Assembly: GCF_051014445.1 (NCBI RefSeq)
Contig: NW_027488365.1
Span: forward strand, 40,620,001 to 40,684,000
DNA: 64,000 bases
Source of the DNA: Colletes latitarsis
Taxonomy: Eukaryota; Arthropoda; Insecta; Hymenoptera; Colletidae
Reading direction: 5' to 3'
In this document: positions 44,263-54,223 of the stretch, in pieces
Layout: each line of letters begins with the position of its first letter
How positions within the stretch are numbered: the stretch's first letter is position 1
Made by a program: the position numbers and the translations under genes
Notes under the pieces: generated by a model
Database searches by the model: none
What the model saw: only the letters and a program-made list of their open reading frames with translations
What the model was told of the DNA's origin: nothing

Positions 44263-47200
44263 CCGCCCCGCCTCCTCCTCCAGGCCAACCTCAATCACTG
44301 CCGCGCGGCACAGGACTTGATGTCCCAAGTCCTCGCGGAGTGGGGGGTTGGCCTGGCGGTCGCCGCCGAGCCGTACCGCGTCCCTGATCACCCTCATTGG
44401 GTGGGCGACGCGGACGGCTTGGTGGCGACGGTATGGGGAGGGGGCGACGGGTCCCCACCGTTCTCCTTGTTGGAGCGCGGTCGGGGATTCGTCGCCGTGG
44501 ACTGGGGGGGAGTCGCTGTGGTGGGGTGCTACATTTCGCCCCGTAGCGGTCACGCTGCGTTCGAGCTGTACCTGGCCGAGGTCGCGGCATGCGTGCAGCG
44601 CTACACGGCCCGGCCGGTGCTGGTCCTGGGGGATTTTAATGCCAAGTCGGTGGCTTGGGGATCCCCCAGGACCTCCGTTCGCGGCGGGATCCTGGGCGAT
44701 TGGGCGGCGGGGCTCGACCTCCGGGTATTGAACCGGGGGTCGGAGCACACATGCGTGCGGCGATATGGGGGGTCCATCGTGGATGTTGGATTCGCGACCC
44801 CCAACACCGTGCGCATGGTGTCGGGTTGGCACGTGGTCGCGGGGGCAGAGACACTCTCCGATCACCGGTACATCCGGATGGAGGTCTCTGCCGCCGCGAG
44901 TGCATCCCGACACGGCCGCCTGCGTGGCACCCCACCACGCCGCTGGGCGCTTCGGCGCCTGGACAAGGACGCCCTGATGGCAGCTGCCCTCGCTGCAACT
45001 TGGCCGCAGGGAGCGGCCGAGTTGCCGAGCATAGAGGAGGAGGCCGCCCGGCTCGGAGCATTGGTCGCAGGTATTTGCGACGCGGCGATGCCTCGGGTCG
45101 GGCGGGCTTCTCCTCGTCGGGCGGTGTACTGGTGGTCGGACGCGATCGCGGAGTTGCGAGTCGCGACTGTCCGCGCCCGACGCCAGTACACCCGCGCGCG
45201 CCGTCGTCAACGTACAGGCGACGGCGTGGCGCGAGCGAGGGCAGCTGATGACCTGTATGGAGCATACCGCGTGGCGCGGGTTGCTCTGCAGGTCGCCATC
45301 AAGCGGGCCAAGACCCGGGCATGGAAGGAGCTCCTCCAGACCCTTGATGACGATCCATGGGGGCGCCCATATAAGGTGGTGCTGAATAAGCTCCGCCCGT
45401 GGGCGCCCCCCGTCACCGAGGGTCTTGACCCCCGGCTGCTGGAGGACGTGGTCAATACACTCTTCCCAATTGGGGAGAGGGGACCGCGTCCTCCGGCGGC
45501 GGCGGCTGTCCCAGTGGAGTGGACGGCCGAGCTGGGGGTCACGCAGGAGGAGCTGGCAGCGGCCATCAGACGGCTCGGGGTTCGTAACACGGCCCCGGGT
45601 CCGGATGGTGTGCCCGGCCGGGTTTGGGTCTTGACCCAGGGCGTCCTTGGGGCCGACCTCAGGCGGTTGTTCGACCGCTGCCTGAGGGACGGGCGATTCC
45701 CCCCCAGTTGGAAGGTGGCGAGGATGGTCCTCCTCCGGAAGGAGGGTCGGCCCGCGGAGTCTCCCTCCGCATACCGGCCCATTTGTCTCCTCGACGAGGT
45801 GGGCAAGCTCTTCGAGCGTGTGATTGCTGCCCGCCTCGTCGAGCACCTGTCGCGGGGTGATCCCGGTCTGGCCGACTGCCAGTTCGGTTTCCGGGGGGGC
45901 CGATCGACTATCGACGCGATAGGTCGTGTGAGGGCCCTCTCGGAGGCGGCCGTCTCCCGGGGAGGGGTGGCATTGGCAATATCCTTGGATATTGCCAATG
46001 CCTTTAACACCCTCCCCTGGGAAGAGATAAGGAGGGGACTCGAATATCATCGAGTCCCCCCTTGTCTCAGGGCGGTCGTCGGGGATTATCTCCGCGGCAG
46101 GTGGATCGAGTATCCGGGCCGGGATGGTGATATGCGGAGGGAGGTGTACTGCGGTGTTCCGCAGGGGTCGGTCCTCGGGCCACTCCTGTGGAACATCGCG
46201 TACGACTCGGTGTTGCGGGCCGGCCTCCCCGACGGCGTCAGCACGGTGTGTTATGCGGATGACACACTGGTGCTGGCCGTCGGGGCGCACTGGGGGAGCT
46301 CCATGCGTCGCGCGGAGGAGGGGTCGCAACGCGTCGTCAACCGGATCAGGGGGATGGGGATGACGGTGGCGGTCCATAAGACCGAGGTGATTGCGTTTCA
46401 TTCACCTCGGCAGGATCCGCCACCCCCTCTGATTCGGGTGGGTGGGGCTGACATCGAGGTGAAGCCCCAGATCAGGTATCTGGGGCTGATCCTCGATAGC
46501 CACTGGCGTTTCGAGAAGCATTTCCGCTGCCTGGTCCCCCGGTTGGAAAGGATGGTTGCGGCTCTGGGCCGGATCCTGCCCAACCTGGGGGGCCCGGCGG
46601 GCCGAGTTCGTCGCCTCTATGTGGCAATGGTCCAGTCGGTGGCCCTATACGCGGCCCCCGTCTGGGCGGACGACCTGGCTGCCTCCCGGCGCAGCATGAC
46701 TATGCTGCGTCGGGTGCAGCGGCGCATGGCGCTCAGGGTCGTCCGCGGGTATCGGACCATGTCACATGAGGCGGCGACGGTTCTAGCGGGGATGCCGCCC
46801 ATGGACCTGCTCGCGCGGTCACACGCGGTGATGTACCGGCACCGCGTCGACCGTCGCGCGGGGGTGGGGGCGGTCCCGGGCGGGCAGGAACCTGCTTGGG
46901 GCGATTTGAGGCGCCAGGCCCGGCAGTCCGTGTTGCTCGCGTGGCAGGAGCGGCTGGTTCTGCCAACCGCGGGGCACCGGACTGTCGGGGCGGTTCGGCC
47001 ACTCCTCAAGGAGTGGCTGGACAGAGGCCATGGCAGCCTCACCTACCGGATGGCACAGGTATTTTCCGGGCATGGCAGCTTCGGAAGATACCTGTGCCGG
47101 ATAGGGAAGGAGCCGACGGCGCGTTGCTGCCACTGCGACGCTGAGCAGGACACGGCGGATCATACCCTGGAGGTATGCCCCGCGTGGGAGGGGGAGCGTC

Positions 47201-47442
47201 GTGTCCTGGTCGGCGTCGTCGGGCGGGATGTCTCGCTGCCGGGCGTGGTGCGCGCCATGCTCGGCAGCGAGGAGAAGTGGAGGGCCGTGGCCTCCTTCTG
47301 CGAGAACGTAATGTTGCAGAAGGAGGCCGCGGGGAGGGAGCGCGAGCTTCAGCGGCGCGCTGAAGCTCGCGCTCGTGCGGTGGCCCGAGGTCGTCGCCCG
47401 GTCGCGAGGCGTCGCGGGCGGCCGCCTCGGCGTGGCGGATGA
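44260..47442 (+). CDS. ORF2 (endonuclease-reverse transcriptase) of copy A4, intact
   Basis: 1060 residues. Endonuclease-exonuclease-phosphatase fold at the N-terminus: N12, E37, D125, N127, S200-D201-H202. The linker is basic. RT motifs in order: TAPGPDGVPGRVW, PSAYRPICLLDEVGKLFE, SLDIANAFNTLPW, GVPQGSVLGPLLWN, Y665-A-D-D668 and YLGLILD. C-terminal zinc knuckle C956-x2-C959-x8-H968-x4-C973, then a helical region and an Arg-rich tail (RRPVARRRGRPPRRGG). There is no RNase H, as expected for R1-clade proteins. Translation is probably coupled to ORF1 through TAATG. No disabling change is visible; small differences from other copies include SSMRRAE for RAMRRAE. Confidence 0.94.
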   Translation: MPPRLLLQANLNHCRAAQDLMSQVLAEWGVGLAVAAEPYRVPDHPHWVGDADGLVATVWGGGDGSPPFSLLERGRGFVAVDWGGVAVVGCYISPRSGHAAFELYLAEVAACVQRYTARPVLVLGDFNAKSVAWGSPRTSVRGGILGDWAAGLDLRVLNRGSEHTCVRRYGGSIVDVGFATPNTVRMVSGWHVVAGAETLSDHRYIRMEVSAAASASRHGRLRGTPPRRWALRRLDKDALMAAALAATWPQGAAELPSIEEEAARLGALVAGICDAAMPRVGRASPRRAVYWWSDAIAELRVATVRARRQYTRARRRQRTGDGVARARAADDLYGAYRVARVALQVAIKRAKTRAWKELLQTLDDDPWGRPYKVVLNKLRPWAPPVTEGLDPRLLEDVVNTLFPIGERGPRPPAAAAVPVEWTAELGVTQEELAAAIRRLGVRNTAPGPDGVPGRVWVLTQGVLGADLRRLFDRCLRDGRFPPSWKVARMVLLRKEGRPAESPSAYRPICLLDEVGKLFERVIAARLVEHLSRGDPGLADCQFGFRGGRSTIDAIGRVRALSEAAVSRGGVALAISLDIANAFNTLPWEEIRRGLEYHRVPPCLRAVVGDYLRGRWIEYPGRDGDMRREVYCGVPQGSVLGPLLWNIAYDSVLRAGLPDGVSTVCYADDTLVLAVGAHWGSSMRRAEEGSQRVVNRIRGMGMTVAVHKTEVIAFHSPRQDPPPPLIRVGGADIEVKPQIRYLGLILDSHWRFEKHFRCLVPRLERMVAALGRILPNLGGPAGRVRRLYVAMVQSVALYAAPVWADDLAASRRSMTMLRRVQRRMALRVVRGYRTMSHEAATVLAGMPPMDLLARSHAVMYRHRVDRRAGVGAVPGGQEPAWGDLRRQARQSVLLAWQERLVLPTAGHRTVGAVRPLLKEWLDRGHGSLTYRMAQVFSGHGSFGRYLCRIGKEPTARCCHCDAEQDTADHTLEVCPAWEGERRVLVGVVGRDVSLPGVVRAMLGSEEKWRAVASFCENVMLQKEAAGRERELQRRAEARARAVARGRRPVARRRGRPPRRGG
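45969..46002. repeat. Perfect palindrome over RT motif A (16-bp arms, 2-bp centre)
   Basis: GGCATTGGCAATATCC, then TT, then the exact reverse complement. It encodes ALAISLDIANA at the first catalytic Asp of the RT. It occurs in every family A copy covering this site, but not in B1, where the same amino acids use other codons. In A1 the centre is AA instead of TT. Confidence 0.95.
47338..47374. repeat. Perfect hairpin near the end of ORF2 (17-bp arms, 3-bp loop)
   Basis: GAGCGCGAGCTTCAGCG, loop GCG, then the exact reverse complement, encoding EREL...RAEARA in the basic C-terminus. It is intact in A2 (minus), A4 and A5, with one or a few changes in A1, A3 and A6. B1 has lost it by deletion. 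Confidence 0.9.
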
Positions 47443-47958
47443 CCTAGGCTGGGAGGGGGGTCCTGAGGGGACCCTCCTCCCGCCAGGCGGCGCCGGGTCG
47501 GACCGGTTGGGGGTAGGAGTGCCTCCCCCTACCGGTCCGACGCAAGGGGAGGCACCCTCGGCGGTCTGGTGCGGCCATGAACGCCCGGCCGCCGAGGGGT
47601 GGAAACCGGGTCGCGGGCGGTTGCGAGTTGGGGCTCGCAGCCGCCACTAAACGCGGCCCCGGGACGGATAGCGGCGGGATGGAGTGGCCCCGTCCCGCCG
47701 CTATGAGGCAGTGTGTCTACTGGGGGGACCGATTGTCCCCCCGGGGGATGGGCGCGAAAGCGCGGGCACGGGGAGGATACCGGAAGAATGCTTCGAGCGA
47801 TTCCCGGTATCCTCCCAAAGCGTGCCGAAGGGTCACCGTGGGGTTTTTAGTGGGTAGGTCCCGCGCCTGTCGTTGTACGGGCGCGGGGAATCCCACACAC
47901 CCCTCCCACCTCTCCCCAAGGAGGTGGGAGGGAGTCTTTCGAAGATTTTCCCCACGAC
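47443..47958 (+). promoter_or_regulatory. 3' UTR of family A: chain of stem-loops ending before the A tail
   Basis: Successive strong hairpins include GGGAGGATACCGG 47771-47783 with CCGGTATCCTCCC 47804-47816, CCCGCGCC 47860-47867 with GGCGCGGG 47880-47887, and CCTCCCACCTC 47902-47912 with GAGGTGGGAGG 47921-47931. The last two sit inside a closing pair CGTGGGG 47837-47843 with CCCCACG 47950-47956. The closing pair and the inner GC-rich hairpin recur in family B and in C1. In R1/R2/SART-type elements the 3' UTR is what the RT recognises; that role here is inferred. Confidence 0.7.
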
Positions 47959-47985
47959 AAAAAAAAAAAAAAAAAAAAAAAAAAA

Positions 47986-49109
47986 GCAGCAGGTTAGTAA
48001 CGAATCAGTTAGCAATTAAGCCAGCAGTAAGCTAGTAAGGAAGCAGTGAGCAAGTATGCGAGGTGGAAGCTGGAAACGAAGCAGTGAGCTCGTAAGCAAG
48101 CAGAATGCTAGTAAAGAAGTTGTAAGCTAGAAAGCAAGCAATTAGCTAGTAAGGGAGCAAGAAGCTCGTAAGGTGGCAGTAAGCGAGAAAGCAAGAAGTG
48201 AGCTAGTAAGCAAGCAGTGTGCTAGAAAGCAAGCAGCAAGTAAGCTAGTAAGCAAGCCGTAAGCTGGTAAGAAAGCAGTTAGCTGGTATGCAACTAGTGG
48301 GCTAGTAAGTAAGCAGTAAGATAGTAAGCGCGCAGTATGCTTGCAAGCCTACAGCAGGCTGGTACGCTTGCAGTAAGCGTGTAAGTTACCAGAAAGCTGG
48401 TAAGCAACCAGTGAGCTAGTAAGCGAGCGGGATACTAGTAAGGAAGCAGTAAGATAGCAATCATGCTGTAAGCTTATAAGCATGCAGTGAGTTAGTAAGC
48501 AAGCAGCAATTTAGGAAGCAAGTCGTAAGCTAGTAAGTAAGCAGTTAGCAATTAAGCAAGCAGTAAGCTAGAAAGCAAGCAACAAGCGCGTAAACAAGCA
48601 GTAATCTAGTAAGCAAGCGGCACGATACGAAGCAAGCGGTAAGCTTGTAAGCAAGTAGTATGCTAGTAAGCAAGCAGTGAGCTAGTAAGCGAGCAGGGAG
48701 CTAGTAACAAAGCAGTGATCAACTAATCAAGCAGTAAGCTTTTAAGCATGCGGTAAGCTAGTAGGCAAGCAGTTGACTAGTAGCGGGTAGTGAGCTAGTA
48801 ACAAAGCAGTGAACTAGTAAGCGAGGAAGAAGCTTGTGAGGCAGCAGTAAGTTAGTAACAATGCCGTAAGCTAGTAAGCAAGCAGTAAGCTTGTCAGGAA
48901 GCATTCGGCTAGTAAGAAAGCAGTATGCTACTAAGCAAGCAATAAGCTAGTAAGCAAGCAGTAATATAGTAAGCAACCAGCAAGCTTGTAAGCAAGTTGA
49001 AAGCTAGTAAGCAGGCTGTAATCTTGTAAACAAGCAGTAAGCTAGTAGGCAACCAGTAAGCTAGTAAGGAAGCAGTATGCTAGGAAGAAAGCAGCAAGCT
49101 AGTATACAA
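47986..49109 (+). repeat. 19-bp satellite array, block 9
   Basis: Same unit and direction, from the A tail of A4 to the 5' end of B4 at 49110. No gene is seen. Confidence 0.94.
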
Positions 49110-49486
49110 CCCTCAGGGACTGTGTCCGGCAATCGTCGGCCGCAGGACGGGGCGTAGCGACCCCGTGGTACCTGATGCTTATCACACCGTAATCCTCCTG
49201 TTGTTCGTCACAGCGACCCATCCACAGTACCTTCCTTGGTTTTGTGAATGGTAAGTGACGGCAGGAGGAACGGGGGCCATGGCTTAGCCGCCCGGGCGGC
49301 TAGTATGCCGACTCTATAAAATCGCCCTCGAATCCTAATCTATGGTGCGCGGCGATGGGATGCATGGTTGGGGGAGAAGGCCCAATCCCAAGCGACCACC
49401 TCCGGGGGCACCTGCCGATCCCCCGGAGTATTAGGCTTGCCCGGGTAAGGCGGCTCTGCCCTGGTGGACATTTTTCCGACCTACAC
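49110..49486 (+). promoter_or_regulatory. 5' UTR of family B (copy B4)
   Basis: Shares with family A the start CCCTCAGGG, the three nested pairings (CCTCCTG 49194-49200 with CAGGAGG 49262-49268; CGTCAC 49206-49211 with GTGACG 49255-49260; CATCCACA near 49219 with TTGTGAATG 49242-49250), and the ACTCTATAAAATCGCC word near 49311. The sequence between these is diverged. The final 12 bases are the target-site duplication of A5. Confidence 0.65.
49475..49486 (+). repeat. Target-site duplication of nested copy A5, left copy (partner 54201-54212)
   Basis: TCCGACCTACAC, from the family B 5' UTR, stands before the poly(T) of A5 and again after its 5' end. B4 sequence then continues TTGGGAAC. Confidence 0.94.
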
Positions 49487-50023
49487 TTTTTTTTTTTTTT
49501 TTTTTTTGTCGTGGGGAAAATCTTCGAAAGACTCCCTCCCACCTCCTTGGGGAGAGGTGGGAGGGGTGTGTGGGATTCCCCGCGCCCTTACAACGACAGG
49601 CGCGGGACCTACCCACTAAAAACCCCACGGTGACTCTTCGGCACGCTTTGGGAGGATACCGGGAATCGCTCGAAGCATTCTTCCGGTATCCTCCCCGTGC
49701 CCGCGCTTTCGCGCCCATCCCCCGGGGGGACAATCGGTCCCCCCAGTAGACACACCGCCTCATAGCGGCGGGACGGGGCCACTCCATCCCGCCGCTATCC
49801 GTCCCGGGGCCGCGTTTAGTGGCGGCTGCGAGCCCCAACTCGCAACCGCCCGCGACCCCGTTTCCACCCCTCGGCGGCCGGGCGTTCATGGCCGCACCAG
49901 ACCGCCGAGGGTGCCTCCCCTTGCGTCGGACCGGTAGGGGGAGGCACTCCTACCCCCAACCGGTCCGACCCGGCGCCGCCTGGCGGGAGGAGGGTCCCCT
50001 CAGGACCCCCCTCCCAGCCTAGG

Positions 50024-52978
50024 TCATCCGCCACGCCGAGGCGGCCGTCCGCGACGCCTCGCGACCGGGCGACGACCTCGGGCCACCGCACGAGCGCGAG
50101 CTTCAGCGCGCCGCTGAAGCTCGCGCTCCCTCCCCGCGGCCTCCTTCTGCAACATTACGTTCTCGCAGAAGGAGGCCACGGCCCTCCACTTCTCCTCGCT
50201 GCCGAGCATGGCGCGCACCACGCCCGGCAGCGAGACATCCCGCCCGACGACGCCGACCAGGACACGGCGCTCCCCCTCCCACGCGGGGCATACCTCCAGG
50301 GTATGATCCGCCGTGTCCTGCTCAGCGTCGCAGTGGCAGCAACGCGCCGTCGGCTCCTTCCCTATCCGGCACAGGTATCTTCCGAAGCTGCCATGCCCGG
50401 AAAATACCTGTGCCAGCCGGTAGGTGAGGCTGCCATGGCCTCTGTCCAGCCACTCCTTCAGGAGTGGCCGAACAGCCCCGACAGTCCGGTGCCCCGCGGT
50501 TGGCAGAGCCAGCCTCTCCTGCCACGCGAGTAACACGGACTGCCGGGCCTGGCGCTTCAAATCGCCCCAAGCAGGTTCCTGCCCGCCCGGGACCGCCCCC
50601 ACCCCCGCGCGACGGTCGACGCTGTGCCGGTACATCACCGCGTGCGACCGCGCGAGCAGGTCCATGGGCGGCATCCCCGCTAGAACCGTCGCCGCCTCAT
50701 GTGACATGGTCCGATACCCGCGGACGACCCTGAGCGCCATGCGCCTCTGCACCCGACGCAGCATAGTCATGCTGCGCCGGGAGGCAGCCAGGTCGTCCGC
50801 CCAGACGGGGGCCCGTATAGGGCCACCGACTGGACCATTGCCACATAGAGGCGACGAACTCGGCCCGCCGGGCCCCCCAGGTTGGGCAGGATCCGGCCCA
50901 GAGCCGCAACCATCCTTTCCAACCGGGGGACCAGGCAGCGGAAATGCTTCTCGAAACGCCAGTGGCTATCGAGGATCAGCCCCAGATACCTGATCTGGGG
51001 CTTCACCTCGATGTCAGCCCCACCCACCCGAATCAGAGGGGGTGGCGGATCCTGCCGAGGTGAATGAAACGCAATCACCTCGGTCTTATGGACCGCCACC
51101 GTCATCCCCATCCCCCTGATCCGGTCGACGACGCGTTGCGAACCCTCCTCCGCGCGACGCATGGCCCTCCCCCAGTGCGCCCCGACGGCCAGCACCAGTG
51201 TGTCATCCGCATAACACACCGTGCTGACGCCGTCGGGGAGGCCGGCCCGCAACACCGAGTCGTACGCGATGTTCCACAGTAGTGGCCCGAGGACCGACCC
51301 CTGCGGAACACCGCAGTACACCTCCCTCCGCATATCACCATCCCGGCCCGGATACTCGATCCACCTGCCGCGGAGATAATCCCCGACGACCGCCCTGAGA
51401 CAAGGGGGGACTCGATGATATTCGAGCCCCCTCCTTATCTCTTCCCAGGGCAGGGTGTTAAAGGCATTGGCAATATCCAAGGATATTGCCAATGCCACCT
51501 CTCCCCGGCAGACGGCCGCCTCCGAGAGGGCCCTCACACGACCTATCGCGTCGATAGTCGATCGGCCCCCCCGGAAACCGAACTGGCAGTCGGCCAGACC
51601 GGGATCACCCCGCGACAGGTGCTCGACGAGGCGGGCAGCAATCACACGCTCGAAGAGCTTGCCCACCTCGTCGAGGAGACAAATGGGCCGGTATGCGGAG
51701 GGAGACTCCGCGGGCCGACCCTCCTTCCGGAGGAGGACCATCCTCGCCACCTTCCAACTGGGGGGGAATCGCCCGTCCCTCAGGCAGCGGTCGAACAACC
51801 GCCTGAGGTCGGCCCCAAGGACGCCCTGGGTCAAGACCCAAACCCGGCCGGGCACACCATCCGGACCCGGGGCCGTGTTACGAACCCCGAGCCGTCTGAT
51901 GGCCGCTGCCAGCTCCTCCTGCGTGACCCCCAGCTCGGCCGTCCACTCCACTGGGACAGCCGCCGCCGCCGGAGGACGCGGTCCCCTCTCCCCAATTGGG
52001 AAGAGTGCATTGACCACGTCCTCCAGCAGCCGGGGGTCAAGACCCTCGGTGACGGGGGGCGCCCACGGGCGGAGCTTATTCAGCACCACCTTATATGGGC
52101 GCCCCCATGGATCGTCATCAAGGGTCTGGAGGAGCTCCTTCCATGCCTGGGTCTTGGCCCGTTTGATGGCGACCTGCAGAGCAACCCGCGCCACGCGGTA
52201 TGCTCCATACAGGTCATCAGCTGCCCTCGCTCGCGCCACGCCGTCGCCTGTACGTTGACGACGGCGCGCGCGGGTGTACTGGCGTCGGGCGCGGACAGTC
52301 GCGACTCGCAACTCCGCGATCGCGTCCGACCACCAGTACACCGCCCGGCGAGGAGAAGCCCGCCCGACCCGAGGCATCGCCGCGTCGCAAATACCCGCGA
52401 CCAATGCTCCGAGCCGGGCGACCTCCTCTATGCTCGGCAACTCGGCCGCTCCCTGCGGCCAAGTTGCAGCGAGGGCAGCTGCCATCAGGGCGTCCTTGTC
52501 CAGGCGCCGAAGCGCCCAGCGGCGTGGTGGGGTGCCACGCAGGCGGCCGTGTCGGGATGCACTCGCGGCGGCAGAGACCTCCATCCGGATGTACCGGTGA
52601 TCGGAGAGTGTCTCTGCCCCCGCGACCACGTGCCAACCCGACACCATGCGCACGGCGTTGGTGGTCGCGAATCCAACATCCACGATGGACCCCCCATATC
52701 GCCGCACGCATGTGTGCTCCGACCCCCGGTTCAATACCCGGAGGTCGAGCCCCGCCGCCCAATCGCCCAGGATCCCGCCGCGAACGGAGGTCCTGGGGGA
52801 TCCCCAAGCCACCGACTTGGCATTAAAATCCCCCAGGACCAGCACCGGCCGGGCCGCGTAGCGCTGCACGCATGCCGCGACCTCGGCCAAGTACAGCTCG
52901 AACGCAGCGTGACCGCTACGGGGCGAAATGTAGCACCCCACCACAGCGACTCCCCCCCAGTCCACGGCGACGAATCCC
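50024..52978 (-). pseudogene. ORF2 of copy A5, N-terminus deleted and one frameshift
   Basis: The first 70 or so residues, including the LNHC and AEPY endonuclease residues, are lost in the deletion; the frame enters at GFVAVDWGGVAVVG. A 1-bp deletion (CCC for CCCC) at 50812-50814 shifts the frame after VALYG, so the C-terminal part (50770-50024, with the zinc knuckle) is in another frame. The YADD and other RT motifs remain. One of three Glu codons in IEEEVARL is missing. It is not functional. Confidence 0.9.
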
Positions 52979-54200
52979 AGCACTACTTGCTCCCCTCCCT
53001 GTGATCGGCTGGCCTCCCCATGTCCGCACACAGCGGGCAGTGGGGGGCCGCCGAGCACTGGCTCGCACGGTGCTCTTTGGCACCGCAGCGGTAACACTGA
53101 CCGCTGCGGTCCACCGGCGAGGTGCACCACTGCCTCACGTGCCCCAATTCGAGGCAGCGGTGACACTGGAGCGGGCGCGGCGCGAGGATTTCCACTCGCG
53201 CCGAAACCCACCCCACCAACACCCTCCCGGATTCCGCCACCTTACGGGCGGCGGAGAGGGGGCACCGGGCCCACACCGACCCGAGGCCGGATGCCCTCAC
53301 AAGGGCACGGGACACATCCTGTGCGCTGACCGAGTCGTCCAGCCCACAAACGCGCATCTCCGTGCGCTTCGTGGGCCGGGCGACCCGGACACCTCGCTCG
53401 CCCAGCTGCTCCCGGAGCCTCTGGGCGAGACGATCCGCCTTCGCGCCGCCTTCTGCACCGGGGATCTCCAGCAAGAGACCCCCGGTCACGGCCCTCTTCG
53501 CCCTCACGGAGGCGATGCCCAGCTCTTCCAGGGAGATATTCTCCCTGGCGAGCCGCATCGCCTCCGCGAGGGTCAGGTCGCCCCCCTGCGCAACGGTCAG
53601 CGTCACCGCTGCCGTTTTTGGGGGAAGACCTGGTCGTGCCTTCCCGACCTTCGCGGCATTTACCTTGGCCGCCGGCGGCGGAGGCGGAGGCTGCGGTTGC
53701 GAGGCCTTCCTCGCCGCCCGCTTCGCCTTCCGCCCCACCACCTCACTCCACGCCACCCCCCCTTGGGAGGGTGCTGTGAAGGACGCGACCACCGCGACCA
53801 CGGGTACACCACCCCCCTTGGGGGTCGCGACCCGGGGCCCTGGTGCCGCAACGCTGGGCGGAGCCTTCACTCCGCCCTTCTTTGCCTTCCCCGACTGTAC
53901 CGGAACAGGTCGGGGAGGCACCGCCTTCCTGCTGACCGCTCTTCCGGCGAGGAGCTCCTCCCGGAAGGCGGCCAGCTTGCCATCAATCATGTCCCCAATC
54001 CTCCTCAGAAGATCGTCTTCTGAGGAGGACGGGGACTTCTTCACGGGCGGAGTGCGGGTGGAGGGGCCCGCGGTGCCCCGCACCACTGCCGCCGCACTCC
54101 GCTTATTCACCTCCGCCGAGGGACGCGGCGGTGGAGGAGGAGGGAGGATGGGAGGGAGGGCCGCGCTGTTCCACAGCGCCTCTGCCCTCCTCCTCCCCTG
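52979..54200 (-). pseudogene. ORF1 of copy A5, truncated at both ends
   Basis: Starts in the coiled-coil region and continues through the basic linker and all of knuckles one and two to ADHREGSK, where the join to ORF2 sequence ends it. A further internal deletion near 53290 (RALVRASGLGSVW, where A4 has RALARAGDCPVEDLRIGEIRRSPSGLGSVW) shifts nothing but removes about 16 residues. In the shifted frame, ORF1 C-terminal codons read straight into ORF2, giving one long hybrid open frame that is a by-product of the deletion. Confidence 0.88.
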
Positions 54201-54223
54201 TCCGACCTACACTTGGGAACTAA

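Larger units (their letters stand above)
42000..47985 (+). mobile_element. R1-clade non-LTR retrotransposon, family A (copy A4), full length, both ORFs open
   Basis: 5986 bp with a 27-A tail (47959-47985): 5' UTR 42000-42382, ORF1 42383-44260, ORF2 44260-47442, 3' UTR 47443-47958. It is the only copy in the window with neither ORF disrupted, so the best candidate for an autonomous source. Unlike A2 and A3 it has no clean target-site duplication: the left flank ends AGCAGTAAGCT and the right flank starts GCAGCAGGTTAGT, sharing only AGCAG. Confidence 0.95.
49487..54200 (-). mobile_element. R1-clade retrotransposon, family A (copy A5), 5' truncated, inserted in B4
   Basis: Minus-strand copy with a 21-base tail (poly-T 49487-49507), 3' UTR 49508-50023, ORF2 and part of ORF1. 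It is truncated at 54200 within the ORF1 coiled-coil region (QGRRRAEA). An exact 12-bp duplication of B4 5' UTR sequence flanks it. This is the only insertion of an R1-like element outside the satellite. It also carries a deletion of about 360 bp across the ORF1/ORF2 junction (join near 52978). Confidence 0.95.

Noticed and set aside
44257..46401. 714-codon antisense open frame across ORF1/ORF2 junction and ORF2 of A4 (also 60005-62149 and similar in A2, A5)
   Set aside because: It mirrors the GC-rich sense ORF, has no recognisable domain (His/Arg/Pro-rich), and persists only because the copies are nearly identical and rich in G/C-ending codons.
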